Shown here piece after piece: positions 11,046 to 22,499 of a stretch of DNA of 64,000 nucleotides. Position 1 is the first letter of the stretch, and every line of letters starts with the position of its first letter. Made by a program: the position numbers and the translations under genes. A model generated the notes under the pieces. That model was not told the origin of the DNA and did not search any database. It saw nothing but the letters and a program-made list of their open reading frames with translations. This DNA comes from Antilocapra americana (Eukaryota > Chordata > Mammalia > Artiodactyla > Antilocapridae): NCBI GenBank assembly GCA_007570785.1, contig ML664174.1:2689054-2753053 (forward strand), in the 5' to 3' direction.

Positions 11046-12564
11046 GCTCCTTTACTTTGCAAAGTTTCCTTTTTTCTCTTCCCAGCTGCATCTGGCCGCG
11101 TCCTTTGACCCCATCTTGACTCCTGCTGTTTTTAGAACTGAACTTTTATGATCACCAGCCCTCCTGCCCTCTCCCCAGTTTCAGTTCTCAGAGAACTAAG
11201 TGGAAAACCACATGCACCTGTTCTCAGCAGGCTGAGGTCCTTTGCCTGCTGGCTTCTGGCTAATTACCACTATCGCCTGGAGCGGGTCCAGGGAACCTAG
11301 GTCCGCCCATCTGAGATAGCTCGGCTGTCACCTCTGGAGAGCAGAGCAGTGGCACCCAAGGCCAGCTGCCAGCGCCACCTCCCTGTTCTCACCCCCACTG
11401 AGCCGCTGACAGACCAAGGCTCCAGGCTGCTTTATCTCCTGCTAACACCCGTCTCCTCTCTCCCTCCTCCTCTCTATCTGGGGGTTTCCTGTGGCTCTAA
11501 TGAAAGACCCTTGTGTCACATTGAAAAGTTGCCAGTTACTGCTGCTGGGAATAAAATGTAGTCTCTGCTGGGCGGGGACTCGTGGAAGCTTCAGGCTGGG
11601 GAGTGAGGAGGGCAGGGTTGGAATGAATAATCTCTTTGGGTGTGAGCACGCTCTCAAGCATAATTAGATGCTAGCAGCTGAGGCATGTAAACAAACAATG
11701 GGAACGCCCAGGCTCCCCTCCTCCGCAAGGGCTGTCTCTTTCCCTGCCATGCACACTCACACAGCTGGCCACCCTTGTGCTGACGGGTTTGGGATCTTTC
11801 CCTTCACTCCAAAGATGAGCCCTTTTGATGTGAGCTCTCAGATCGCTGTGCGTGTTGGGCAGTGGCTTCCCCAAATCCTCAGAGACTTGGTCGATCCACT
11901 ACAGGGTATTCAAAATGCAGTTTCCTCGGTCTACTCTGAATCCCTGAGTCTAATTTCTAGCACGAAGGCTTAAGACTCTCCAGTCTAAACCCCCTCCCCT
12001 ACCTGGATGATCAAGCACAAAACCACTGACCCTAGCAAGCAGACCAAGGGACTGATGTGCCCACATACATGCTTTCCTAGGACTGCAAGCTTTAAAGTAT
12101 CCTTCCACAGCTGGCTCTGACCCTAAGACAGCCAGGACAGCCATTAGTGTCCCCAATTCACAGACAAAGAAGCTTGCAGTTCCTCACAGGTTAGGACACC
12201 AGGGGAGTCGAGGTCCTCCCAGCTGTTTCATTCACAAGCATTCTGCTGGGCCAAAGACAAACACAGTGAGGTCTGAAAAGCAACCTCAGAGCCTGGTACT
12301 CCGAAAGCCCCACATTATGATAGTGGGTGAGGAGGCTCCCTCGCCACTCAGACTAAAACTGTGACCCCTTGAACATTTGTTTAATGTGAGGTGAGCTCCA
12401 GCCATGGCAACCTTCTCAAGCATGTGCATTAGGGAAAAATAGGAATATCAGGAATTCTCAATGGGGTTGATTTTGCCCCCTCCTGGGACATTTGATGGTG
12501 TGTGAAAACATTTTTGTCGTCATAAACTGTGAGGTGGGGTTTCGGCATGTAGCAGGTAGAGGTC
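11046..12564. other. RGS6 intron, unique DNA
   Basis: Fairly GC-rich intron DNA without recognised repeats or exons. The part around 11600-11710 is listed separately as a candidate regulatory block. Confidence 0.5.
11600..11710. promoter_or_regulatory. Candidate conserved regulatory block
   Basis: Repeat-free stretch with a homeodomain-type core in CATAATTAGATGC and, shortly after, a forkhead-like GTAAACAAACA. The motif clustering is visible. Conservation and activity are inference only. Confidence 0.2.
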
Positions 12565-12775
12565 AGGGGCTTCCTAGGTGGTACAGTGGTAAAGAATCTG
12601 CCTGCCAATGCAGGAGACGTGGGTTCAATCCCTGGCTCTGGAAGATCCCCTGGAGAAGGAAATGGCAACCCACTCCAGTATTCTTGCCTGGAAAATCCCA
12701 TGAACAGAGAAGCCTGGCAGGTTGCAGTCACTGGGGTTGCAAAGGGTAGGAAATGACTGAGTCACTGAGCACACA
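12565..12775 (+). mobile_element. Bov-tA SINE
   Basis: Full-length copy of the GTGGTACAGTGGTAAAGAAT variety with a GAGCACACA tail. Confidence 0.93.
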
Positions 12776-13888
12776 TATGTAGGTAGAGGTCAAGGATGCT
12801 GCAAAACATCATGTACAGAACAGCCTCCTGCCACCAGCAAGTATTTGGCCCAGAATGTCAATTTTGACACTACTGAGAAGTCCTGGAATAGATATGAGAT
12901 GCTATCAAAGAGATGAGCCCATATCCAAGGATGTCCTTGGCCACCTAAGGGCAAAGTGTGAATCCTAGTTCGGTGTTTGCGTGTGTAGACTTCTTTGGCT
13001 CGATTTGCTGTTATTTATCTAGAAAGGAGATGTGGATGAACCCAGGGGCCAGCAGGGAAAGGCTTACAAGTTGAACACACAGCTAAGCCCTCTGGGTCAG
13101 GTGGGCTTAAAGGACCCACTTTACTGTGATGATCAATAAATATTAAGACCCAGCTTAAGCCCTTGAGCCTTCAGATACTGGTCGCCGCTGTAACAGTAGC
13201 ATATGGATGAATAAACCTCTGGTTTGGGGTTACCTGTTCAGATTTATTCCATACAGAGTCCCCAGATGGTCTCCCCTCTTTAAAAAAGTTCAAAACCAGA
13301 CTGTTTCATTGACAAACTCAAGTCTCCCATGAGTTAACAGAGTGGAACCGACTCCTGGTGCAGACTATAACACTAAGGTCCCTGCGGAAGCCAGGCTGCA
13401 GGTGCTAAATATTTTCTTTACAGCTGATTCGATGCAGTTGGGAGGTTGATGGTGTGTGGAGATGGAACGCCTCCTGATGGTCCAGTCCCCACTGTTTGCG
13501 CAGCCAGCACCTCAAAGGGCACCCATAATTCTTTCCCCCTATAAAGTGAATCTGGGCGTTTTACAGCTGAAAAGGGAGCAATTCCATTTGAATTAATCAA
13601 GAGGCTGAAGGTAAATGTGCATTATGTAGCTTTTAAGGTCATTCTTCCTTGATTGACAAGGTCTCTCAGCCACCCTCCTGTAAAGCTTTAGCAACAGAAC
13701 ATTTCTTGACATCACTCAAGGGAGGTCTGCTATCTTAGCTGTCCTCAAACAGGCCTGTGGTTTTTCTCACCCATCAGTTTCAGAAATGACTGTGGTCTGC
13801 CTCCTGATACACACTCATCAGCTATAACGCTGGAACATTTCTCCTTTGTTGAATTAGAAATAAATAATAACATTAAGGGGAAACGTAC
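12776..13888. other. RGS6 intron, start of the 11.6-kb intron in gene sense
   Basis: No gene or named repeat recognised. 13570-13690, just downstream of the exon in gene sense, is rich in AATTAATC / TTGATTGAC motifs and could be regulatory. Confidence 0.45.
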
Positions 13889-13950
13889 CTTTCAGCCACT
13901 TTGGACATTTTTAAACAATGTCTGTCAATTTGTGCATTCAAAAATGTTAT
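13889..13950 (-). CDS. RGS6: RGS6 exon, N-terminal half of the GGL domain
   Basis: The 62-nt exon reads [20 protein letters not shown] plus two bases of the next serine codon. It is the first helix of the G-gamma-like domain that wraps G-beta-5; the spacing of hydrophobics (I, F, L, I, L, M, V) fits an amphipathic helix. The acceptor is TTTCCCCAG and the donor GTACGT. The preceding exon ends in IRKQ in phase 0, and the next exon (2220-2330) supplies the C that completes Ser. RGS7 differs clearly at this segment, so this exon is good evidence for RGS6. Confidence 0.95.
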
Positions 13951-14299
13951 CTGGGGAAAGACAGAACAGAAGCGTTAAGACTAAACTGGGATATTTTCAC
14001 CCTTTCACCCCAGGAACCCAAATCCTGTATTTCTACCAACAGCCAAACACCTCCTCTGGACAGACTTTTCCATCCCTCTAAGTTTCACTCCAGCAACTCT
14101 TTTCCTCTTTTGGAAATTCTTACCACACTTAAGAAATACATTCTACAGTTTAGCCTACATCACATACTCTCCTGTACTGTGTTACAGCTTAAGGCTTGAT
14201 TCCCAGAAGTGATTGCTAACTTAAAGATAGTATTTATTCTATAAAGCTTAGCAGCAGCATGGAGGTAACCCACACACCCTAACTATTTGGTTTGACTAT

Positions 14300-14500
14300 T
14301 CTCCAGTGACCCAACTTTCACACCTACATCACACCTATGTGCTTGGTGTACTTACCTGGAATCACTGAGTAGTTATTTTCTGTCATCTATTTCCCTTCCC
14401 CCACACAATAATAAACTCGTCAAGGTCAGGCACCTCACAGCTGATGCCTTTGGGTGTCCCCTAGAAGCCAGTAAAGCGTAATGTAAAGAGTAGTCCCTCA
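14300..14500 (+). mobile_element. Possible L2 3' fragment
   Basis: The order AATAATAAACTCGTCAAGGTCAGG then GTGTCCCCTAGAAGCCAGTA resembles the L2 3' end. Weak match; the edges are guesses. Confidence 0.3.
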
Positions 14501-15065
14501 AGTCACTTTATTACCAGTGAACTCCTGGAAAGGAATAATGTAATTAGCCAGCTGCTGGCTGTTGACTTGGGTTGACCAGTTAACTCCTCATCATAGCGGA
14601 TGATAATATGGAACCAAGTAATGGTGAAATGGCATTGGGAGTAGGGCTTGCTCTCTGTGTCAGCTTTCCTCTGAATCAGAGCAGTGAAGTTGGTGGTCCT
14701 GATCTGGTTTAGTCTGGAAGTGCATTACAATTTTAAGGACACTGTGATGCGAGTTCTCCCTACTCCTGCCCCCCAACCCCAGCCCCCAGCTCCTACAGCA
14801 TCTTGTAGAAAACTATACTACGGCAGTCAGCCCATGGTGTTGTGGTAACTCATTCTGTCCTTTCTTACTAACTGCTGGAGTAACTCAGTGGAGAAGTTCT
14901 CCTCTTGAGCCTCCATGAATTATTTACACACAGTGTTCGAAGGGTCACGTCACCCACAGCTGCGTCCATTGTGCTTTCTGGGAACTTAAAGCTCCCTGCG
15001 AACATTGAAGAGGTTTTCAAACTGGCCACGTCTCCCTTTGAGAGTGCAACAACCAATTCACTCAC

Positions 15066-15164
15066 TTGTTTCCGAATGTCTTCTTTTGTAGTTTTCCTGA
15101 TTGGCTGACTGGGGATGTGCACCGGGCTTTGTGACTGGGATTCTTCAGTCACACCGTACACAGA
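15066..15164 (-). CDS. RGS6: RGS6 exon, linker between helical extension and GGL
   Basis: This 99-nt, phase-0 exon of 33 codons reads [16 protein letters not shown], then [17 protein letters not shown]. The Ser/Thr/Gln-rich first half is an exposed linker; the basic [10 protein letters not shown] end leads into the GGL helix. The acceptor is TTCTTCTGTAG and the donor GTGAGT. This linker is the most paralogue-specific part of the protein and is what separates RGS6 from RGS7. From memory, human has Ala for the Ser in ESQSQ and HVLSQ for HIPSQ. Confidence 0.95.
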
Positions 15165-15214
15165 CTACAGAAGAAATGAGAACATTGAATCAAGCACCCT
15201 CAAGAGCTGAAGGA

Positions 15215-15395
15215 AGCCCAAAGGGTCAGCTATTTCGAGCACTCATCTGATGCTTCTGCCCTCCTCTATGACATCCTGACAATAAGTCATCAGCCTCTGC
15301 TTGAATTTCTCCAATGAAGGGAACTCTGGCTCTTGAGACAACTGGTCCCATCTTTGGGTTATCACTGCTAGAAAATTCTTCCTTTCATTGATGGT
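15215..15395 (-). mobile_element. L3/CR1-like LINE fragment
   Basis: CATCCTGACAATAAGTCATC, AGCCTCTGCTTGAATTTCTC and GAAAATTCTTCCTTTCATTG follow the reverse-oriented 3' part of ancient CR1/L3 elements. Diverged. Confidence 0.45.
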
Positions 15396-15407
15396 CTCCT
15401 TGCATAA

Positions 15408-15593
15408 CAGTGCTTCTCCAAATATGGTCCATGGGCTATCTGCAAAAAATTATCTTGGGTACTTGGTAAAGATGCACATTGCTGAACTCTACCCCAGATT
15501 CACTGAACCAGAATCTTTGTGGGTGGAGTTGGGAAGCCTGCACTTTTATCCAGGTGATTCTGAGACACAAGAAGGTTCAAGAACAGCTAAAGA
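15408..15593 (+). mobile_element. MER5-like hAT-Charlie element
   Basis: CAGTGCTTCTCCAAATATGG TCC at the left end, GAATCTTTGTGGGTGGAGTT GGGAAGCCTGC in the middle and CCAGGTGATTCTGAGACACA near the right end match the MER5A layout. Confidence 0.65.
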
Positions 15594-16542
15594 TAACACA
15601 CAAAGAGACCCCCTTTAGATTTTCTATTGGTTATGCCTCTCTGGTACAAACTTGAGATGGGAGGGTTTCAGACTTTTTCCTTTTCTTCTGACTGGTTTTC
15701 TGGACTCAGTTTCCCCACATAACCACAGGTATGGCTACTTTTAATCTGTTCCTTTTGTTAGAAACACATTAAAGACACTCTTTGTTCTGGGAAAGAAATA
15801 TAACCCTGAGGGGTAGAGTTTATAGCTGAAATCTATAATATCATGGAAGGCTCAGATAGGGTGCACATGGGCTCCAGGAAATTCTGGAATATTAGAATTA
15901 GGGGATCTTTAAAGATGAAATGAGGACATTTAAAGACTAATGTAAAAAATATGAAGATGTTGAATTTGTCATATATTTATTCTGGCCTTCCGTTACCCTG
16001 GTATTGTGAAATGACAGCAACATGCTTGCATACTTTCCTGATTACAATGATAATAACAAAGATTCTTTTATGTAAGGTTTTAAAAAAGGATAATACAGTG
16101 GGTATCAATAACTCAATGAAGAACAAAATATATAAGTAAAATGAAAGAGTTGATACATATGTCATGTCACATATACAGATGAGAGAGAGTCACTGCCCCT
16201 TCTAGTACAGTGAAACACAAAAGATTACAGGATCATTCATGGCTGGATAAGATGGTGGTTTGACTTGGGGAGATCTAATTATACTAAGACTTTCACTTGT
16301 GTGGAAGTATCAAGCCGACCACTGTGAGATTTCCTTACTTATGGTTCCTTATGTGTCCTTTCCTCTCCACTGCCTCCCCAGAGTCAAGAGCTATTTATGC
16401 TTTGGACCTCTGTACCCTTGAGCTTGCTATGGAAATCCTTGGGAAGCCCCCGGTCTGGTGCCCCCTTCTGGTGTTCCTGAACCCTCCTAAACTTCCCACC
16501 ATCGCCTGCTGGCTTACTTCATGCCTACCAAGCTGTGGGATA
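15594..16542. other. RGS6 intron, no gene seen
   Basis: AT-rich intron sequence; nothing recognised. Short open frames here lack any domain or splice context. Confidence 0.45.
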
Positions 16543-16859
16543 GGGACTTCCCTGAGAGCTCAGTTGGTAAAGAATCTGCCTGCAATGCAGGAGACCCCAG
16601 TTCAACTCCTGGGTCAGAAAGATCTGCTGGAGAAGGGACAGGCTACCCACTCCAGTATTCTTGGGCTTCCCTTGTGGCTCAGCTGGTAAAGATCCACCTG
16701 CAATGCAGGAGACCTGGGTTTGATCCCTGGGTTGGGAAGATCCCCTGGAGAAGGAAAAGGTTACCCACTCCAGTATTCTGGCCTGGAGAATTCCATGGAC
16801 TGTATAGTCAGTGGGGTCCCAAAGAGTCAGACAGGACTGAGCGACTTTCACTTTCACTT
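16543..16859 (+). mobile_element. Two-headed Bov-tA SINE
   Basis: A head-only unit (16543-16662) is joined at CACTCCAGTATTCTT / GGGCTTCCC to a complete unit (16663-16859). The complete unit ends in the usual GACTTTCACTTTCACTT tail. Each unit has its own B-box-like motif. Confidence 0.88.
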
Positions 16860-17047
16860 GTAGGACTTGCCACTGTATTTCTGTAGCCAAGTCCACACCT
16901 GCCACTCCATAAACGTTTGCAGAATGAATGAAATGGTTTCCAAGGATGAAACAGAGAGAATTACAAATAGCAAATTGTTATTTGAACAGTATTCAAGATG
17001 GAAGGGCAATTCCCATCAAGAATTTTAATTCAGCTAAACCAGCGAAC

Positions 17048-17122
17048 CTTTTTAACCTTTTGCGGGTTCTTCAAACGTCGACATTTTCTGATATCCATTT
17101 CTGTTGTGTTCACACAGCCTGG
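17048..17122 (-). CDS. RGS6: RGS6 exon, basic linker segment
   Basis: The 75-nt exon of exactly 25 codons (phase 0 at both ends) reads [20 protein letters not shown] then QKVKK. It continues from DVHRPV in the previous exon and runs into SVYG in the next. The cluster RKCRRLK..QKVKK is strongly basic. The acceptor is TTTTTCTTCTCAG. The donor is GTTCGC, a poor match to GTRAGT and the weakest donor among the ten. From the family's known sequence this exon is conserved in R7 proteins. Confidence 0.93.
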
Positions 17123-17455
17123 CTGAGAAGAAAAATAATATAAATTACTAAGTGACAACCATATCTTCCAAGTTGGCTCCAGTGACACCCTCAGAACCAG
17201 TCTTGGCCTTTCCTGTTACACCCAATACATGATTACCTCCATTTTGCCATTGACAATTTGTTTTTACAAAGGTGTTTCCATCTGTAATATGTGTTCCTCC
17301 ACAGAGTACTCATGTGAAATAAATAGCATACCTCATATTATCTAAGGATGATACATAGATGATACAGTGTACAGTTTATAAGAGTAAACTCATTATTCAA
17401 AGCAGTGGATGGCTTCAATTAGAACTTTTGTTATTTCACATACCTAACCACCTAA
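17123..17455. other. RGS6 intron, no feature recognised
   Basis: Short unique-looking intron stretch upstream of the exon in gene sense, apart from its own splice acceptor tract. Confidence 0.45.
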
Positions 17456-17620
17456 GGGCTTGCCAGGTGGCACTAATCGTAAAGAATCTACTTGCCAATT
17501 CAGGAAATGCAAGAGACGCGGATCCCTGGATTGGGAGGATCCCCTGGAGTAGAAATGACAACCCATTCCAGTATTCTTGCCTGGAAAATTCCATGGGCAG
17601 AGGAGCCTGGCAGGCTATGG
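17456..17620 (+). mobile_element. Bov-tA SINE, truncated and diverged
   Basis: GGGCTTGCCAGGTGGCACTA start, GCCAATTCAGGAAATGCAAG AGACGCGG variant of the B-box region, ending GGAGCCTGGCAGGCTATGG. The 3' tail is lost. Confidence 0.88.
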
Positions 17621-17739
17621 TTTTGCTTCTAATCAGACTTGAGGAAGGCTGACATAATTTATTCATTTTAGTTTCATTTCATGGGGAAAATGCAAAATTT
17701 GTTTTAATAATATGAAATTGGAAATGCATCAGATCTCAT

Positions 17740-18365
17740 TATTCATGGATTTTGTATTTGCGAATCTGCCTACTTGCTGAAATCTACTTATAATTCCCAC
17801 ACTGGTGCTCATGGTGACGTCGTGGTCACTGGTGCATGTGTGCAGAGCAGCAAAAACGTTGAGCTGCCCGACCCGCACGTTCCCTGTGAGGTGCCTTCTT
17901 GTTTCCTCTCCTGCTGTAAACAAGAGTCCTTTTCATGGTCTATTTAGCACTGTGTTTTACACATTTTTGTGGGTTTCGTTGGTGATTTGGCTGTTTAACA
18001 TGGTCCCAAAGCCCAGTGCTGATGTGCTGTTTCATGTTCCTAAGTGCAGGAAGACTGGGGTTTGCTTTATGGAGGAAAGAGGTGTATTAGATAAGCGTCA
18101 TCCAGGCGTGCGCTCTAGTGCTCTTGGTTGTGACTTCAAAGTCAGTGATCAACAAGATACATTAAATAAGGTGGCTTTAAACTGAAACACACTTTAAACA
18201 AGGTTCTGTATTGATTGGTTAATGAAAATGTGACTGGAGGCTTGCAAGAAACTAACCCTGTATTTCTCCCAGGATAATGACTCAGAATCCATTAAGTCAG
18301 TGCTTTCGATGATCAGTGACTGTAACATCAATTGGTTGCATTTGAAAGAGAATACTCTATAAGTT
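17740..18365 (+). mobile_element. TcMar-Tigger-type DNA transposon fossil
   Basis: CATTATTCATGGATTTTGTA near the left end, then GTCCCAAAGCCCAGTGCTGA, TACATTAAATAAGGTGGCTT TAAAC, GAAACACACTTTAAACAAGG and TAACCCTGTATTTCTCCCAG. These are phrases I associate with Tigger-family elements. The transposase frame is not intact. Confidence 0.55.
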
Positions 18366-18505
18366 GGGACTGAATAACATTAGAAATGGAAGCTGCTTAT
18401 TTTAGGACTGTAAACTTTGGGGCCCAAAGTTCCCTGAGTGAAATTCCCACAGCTCCACCATTTCCAATTCCATATTTTGTGAATGGATCATTTTTAAAAG
18501 GTGGA

Positions 18506-19562
18506 GCAAGGTGAAAAGACCGCCTTCAGAATGGGAGAAAATAATAGCCAATGAAGCAACGGACAAACACTTAATCTCAAAAATATACAAACAACTCCTG
18601 CAGCTCCATTCTAGAAAAATAAACGACCCAGTCAAAAAGTGGGCCAAAGAACTCAACAGACATTTCTCCAAAGAAGACATAAAAATGGCTAACAAACACA
18701 TGAAAAGATGCTCAACATCACTCATTATCAGAGAAATGCAAATCAAAACCACAATGAGGTATCACTTTACACCAGTCAGAATGGCTGCAATCCAAAAATC
18801 TACAAGTAATAAATGCTGGAGAGGATGTGGAGAAAAGGGAACCCTCTTACACTGTTGGTGGGAATGCAAACTAGTACAGCCACTATGGAGAACAGTGTGG
18901 AGATTCCTTAAAAAACTGCAAATAGACCTGCCATTTGACCCAGCAATCCCACTGCTGGGCATATACACCGAGGAAACCAGAATTGAAAGAGCCACGTGTA
19001 CCCCAATGTTCATCGCTGCTTTATTTACAATAGCCAGGACATGGAAGCAACCTAGATGCCCATCAACTGACGAATGGATAAGAAAGCTGTGGTACATATA
19101 CACAATGGAAAATTACTCAGCATTAAAAAAAAATTCATTTGAAGCAGTTCTACTCAGGTGGATGGAACTGGAGCCTATTATCCAGAGTGAAGTAAGCCAG
19201 AAGGAAAAACAACAATACAGTATACTAACGCATATATATTGAATTTAGAAAGATGGTAACGAGAACCCAGCATGCGAGACAGCAAAAGGAACGCAGACGT
19301 ATAGAACAGACTCGTGGACTCTGTGGATGAGGGCAGGGGTGGGATGATTTGGGAGAATGGCATTGAAACATGTTAAGTATCATATGTGAAATCAATCGCC
19401 AGCCCAGGATTGTTGCTCGGGGGTGCTGCACCGAGATTTCCCGGGGGGAGGGAGTTGGGAGGGAGGAGGGAGAGGGGTTCTGGAGGGGGAGCATATGTAC
19501 ACCCATGGCGATATCATGTCATTGTATGGCAAAACCAATAAAAAAAATTTTAAATAAATAAA
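18506..19562 (+). mobile_element. 5'-truncated bovine-type L1 with 11-bp target-site duplication
   Basis: The element carries the last ~730 bp of ORF2 and a ~320-bp 3' UTR ending in an A-rich tail with AATAAATAAATAA. It is bracketed by the direct repeat TAAAAGGTGGA (18495-18505 and 19563-19573). The left copy overlaps a TTTTTAAAAG context typical of L1 endonuclease cleavage. It lies antisense to RGS6 in the intron between the exons at 19745 and 17122. Confidence 0.93.
18511..19242 (+). pseudogene. L1 ORF2 C-terminal fragment
   Basis: An uninterrupted 243-codon frame, from an internal Met to the natural ORF2 stop. It covers the region after the reverse transcriptase, including the C-terminal cysteine-rich motif [18 protein letters not shown] and the [14 protein letters not shown] stretch. 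Endonuclease and reverse transcriptase domains are absent, so it cannot be active. The lack of stops indicates a fairly recent insertion. Confidence 0.92.
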
Positions 19563-19744
19563 TAAAAGGTGGAACTGATATATATTCCAGAAGATCTACT
19601 GAGATGATCTGAGTGAATGGCAAAACAAATTTCACAAAGCTTAGCAATTTTCTTAAGAATGAGACGCCTTGTGGCTAAAGACAGTCTTTTAAGTAAAGGA
19701 AGAGAGAAAATTGAAAAATAGAGAACCAAGCAGAGCTTTCTCAC

Positions 19745-19826
19745 CACTGGCCTGTGGACATCCCAAAAGGCTCGTTCTTGACTATCCAAAATTTTCCTTT
19801 CTGTCTTATCTTTTTTCCGATCAATC
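19745..19826 (-). CDS. RGS6: RGS6 exon, end of DEP helical extension
   Basis: The 82-nt exon completes a Lys codon split from the previous exon, then reads [16 protein letters not shown] and [11 protein letters not shown], ending in phase 0. It is the last part of the helical extension that packs on DEP and contacts G-beta-5 in R7 proteins; the [10 protein letters not shown] motif is diagnostic of this family. The acceptor is CACTCTTTCAG and the donor GTGAGA. From memory, human has Ile in place of the Thr in DKTERK. Confidence 0.95.
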
Positions 19827-20323
19827 CTGAAAGAGTGAGAAAAAGGAAATCAGAGGCTTTTTATTCTGTTTTCCTTCCTGATCCATGTGCCAGCTCTAGG
19901 CCCCATTTTTAGGTTAGTGTACATAGGGCCCTTGGCACCTGTGTGGCTCCTGCTCTCTGCAGAGCTGTATGACATGGGTGCACAGTTCCCTCAAGGAAAC
20001 CTCAAGAAGCCCACACATGGTAAGAGAGCTTGTTTTCAGCTAGGCTGCAAATTACTGATTAGGTGTAATGAATAGGGTGAGCCTATTCGGTGTTCAGGAA
20101 TGCAGCTGTCCATCTGAATTATTAAGATTAGGATTATTAAGAACTGCGTTAGTTGTTGTTATGCTCCCCCTTCCACCACCTTATCAAAGGACACTGCGTA
20201 TTCAAGTTTTGAGAAGGAATATAACCATAGGCTTGTAATCTTTCATCCTCAAACCTGAAAGTTTGCTTTAGCTTCAGAATCAGTAGAAATGTCTTCAAAA
20301 TGCTGCATTTATGTGTTTTAAAA
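19827..20323. other. RGS6 intron, no gene seen
   Basis: Unique-looking intron sequence with no named repeat. Confidence 0.45.
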
Positions 20324-20546
20324 TAGGACTTCTCTGGTGGCTCAGACAGTAAAGAATCTGCCTGCAATGCAGGAGACATGGATTTAATCCCTGGGTCGGG
20401 AAGATGCCCTGGAGAAGGAAATGGCAACCCACTCCAGTACTCTTGCCTGGAGAATTCCGTGGACAGAGGAGCCTGGCGCGGGCTACAGTCCATGGGGTCA
20501 CAAAGAGTCGGACATGGCTGAGTGACGAACACACTTTTCACTTTTC
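20324..20546 (+). mobile_element. Bov-tA SINE with 13-bp target-site duplication
   Basis: Full-length copy from GGACTTCTCTGGTGGCTCAG to CACACTTTTCACTTTTC, close to consensus. It is flanked by the direct repeat ATGTGTTTTAAAA (20311-20323 and 20547-20559). Confidence 0.95.
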
Positions 20547-20559
20547 ATGTGTTTTAAAA

Positions 20560-22408
20560 GTCACTTAAACCATCTGATTCCCTAAAAGCAAAGTAATAGC
20601 CCTGGTGTATGACAAGATCCAGGAGGCAAACATCATTGGCCTCAGCTGGGGGAGGCACAAATTGCAAGACAGATAGATTCTTTATGCTGCAACCAGTAGC
20701 ATAGGTAAGAGCCTTAAAAAGCAGCCTGCATTATTCCATGTTATCTAAGTAGAAAGTAACTTTGATTAATTGCTGTGTAACTCTGGGTTCTTGGCTCTCT
20801 TGGGAGTACTTCAGTTTACTAGACTAAAATAAAGTCATAATAATTCTGTGATTTTTGTGATAATTGCTGTGCACTTAAAACGCCCAGAATTATAATGTCA
20901 TCACAGAGTTAATCAAAATAGGGAATTGAGAAATACCACATATATACAAAGGAGTATTTTCCCCTCCTTTTATAACGTGCAATGATGCTGTGTGGTCCTG
21001 AAAGTGTAAATCAGACCTTCTCTTCACTTCCCAGTGGCTCCTGAGTGCACTGGCTCAATTCTTTCTTCTTCTCACTCCTCACCCACCCTCCTGCTTTCTC
21101 CTTCCTCAAGGGCTGTGGGGAGCACTGAGGTGGGGGTGGGGGTGGGCAAGTGGAATCATGAGTAGGGAGCAGAGGCTGCAGGGGGAGGAGAAGAGGGGAA
21201 CAGTTCACTGGACCCAAGGACCTCACGTCATTTCCACTGTGACCAGACTGCACATCAGCATCACCCACAAAGCCTGAGCACAGCCCTGGGCTGCAACACT
21301 GCCCAGAGCATGGGGAGGACCCTTTGAAGACCCACTGGGGCTGCTTACGTGCAAGTGGTACCCAGAGAAAAGATACTTGCCTCCTCCCAGTTCAGCATCC
21401 CTTCCCCACCCACTTCTCTGTCCCATTTCTTCCATCATCACTTGCAGCTAAATCAGAGCCCACTGCTGAAAAGGACAAGAGAGAACCCCACCTGAGCAAA
21501 CCCATTTCCCAGAATCAAAAGGATCTGGTTGATGACCATGTTTCTGGGCTGGGGGACATTCACTCCTCACTTCTGTTTCCTTACAGAGAGAGAAATTTCC
21601 ACTACACTCCCTGGGAGGGAAGAATACGGGAAAAACACTCTGACTTTCTCCTCCTTTCATCTCTTCTTGATTTAACTTATTGGTACATTTGAGAAAAGAA
21701 ATAGAGAAAGCTGAGGTTGGTCCATCTGACCCTGTCTGGGTCAGTCTGTTCTCAGGACACCCGTTCTCTGCAGGCAGTAAACTTGCAGGGCTTGACTCTG
21801 CCCTCAGATCGGGGGGTGGTACTACAGATACCCAGTTCTGCCCTGGATGGGAAACTGTAATTCTAGGGCAAATGATTTGTTGTCAAATCAAAATCTTGTC
21901 CCATCACTAGTTTTATCAGCAGCAATCTGACATCTTGGACTCCAAATGTCTGCCTTCTTGCCTTGTTTTTGATTGGGTTTGAACCCTTCCCCTTAGGAGA
22001 GATGGAGGAGGGGCCGCTTGTTGGCTTTCCTAAACCTCCAGTATGTTTTCCTAGAAAGATGAAATTTCCAGACCAACAAGTAAAGTAGGTCTAGTGTTTT
22101 TCAGCTTCTGAGCACAGAAGATTTGGAAATCTCCTTGGGAATTAGGTGCAGCTTCTCAGAACCAGAGTTATACATTTGGGAGGGACCCATTACCTGCTGG
22201 AACACACACTTGGGAGATTATTTCAGGGTGTCATGGGTGATAGAAATGCAGCTTATCCATCCTGACCTTGATTTCTGCTCAGTTGTTGTCATGAGAGAGA
22301 CAGTGACTAACCATGGCTGGCCATGGAAGGAAATCCCACTCTCATATCACCTCTAAATTCCAGAGAGGTCTTTTTCTCTTTGCAAGGGACCCTATGAAGT
22401 TCACCTAC
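20560..22408. other. RGS6 intron, unique DNA
   Basis: No exon or confidently named repeat. A GGTGGGGGTGGGGGTGGG run (about 21130-21145) could form a G-quadruplex. The open frames here are short and without domains. Confidence 0.5.
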
Positions 22409-22485
22409 TTGACTTGTGCTTCTGCTTGCATAAAGATGAATTCCCACTTCCTTGCAAAGGCCCTCTGGAGTCTTGCTAAGTTTTC
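22409..22485 (-). CDS. RGS6: RGS6 exon, DEP helical extension
   Basis: The 77-nt exon reads ENLARLQRAFARKWEFIF then MQAEAQV, and ends with AA, the first two bases of a Lys codon. The acceptor is TTTCTCTTTAG and the donor GTAGGT. The donor is placed so that the coding strand ends GTCAA and is followed by GTAGGT; reading two bases further would give an apparent stop, which phase with the next exon rules out. The alternating aromatic and basic pattern fits the known alpha-helical extension. Confidence 0.95.
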
Positions 22486-22499
22486 CTAAAGAGAAATGA

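Noticed and set aside
22405..22412. Premature stop (TAG) at the end of the ENLARLQ exon
   Set aside because: Phase with the next exon places the donor two bases earlier (GTCAA followed by GTAGGT), so the TAG is intronic.
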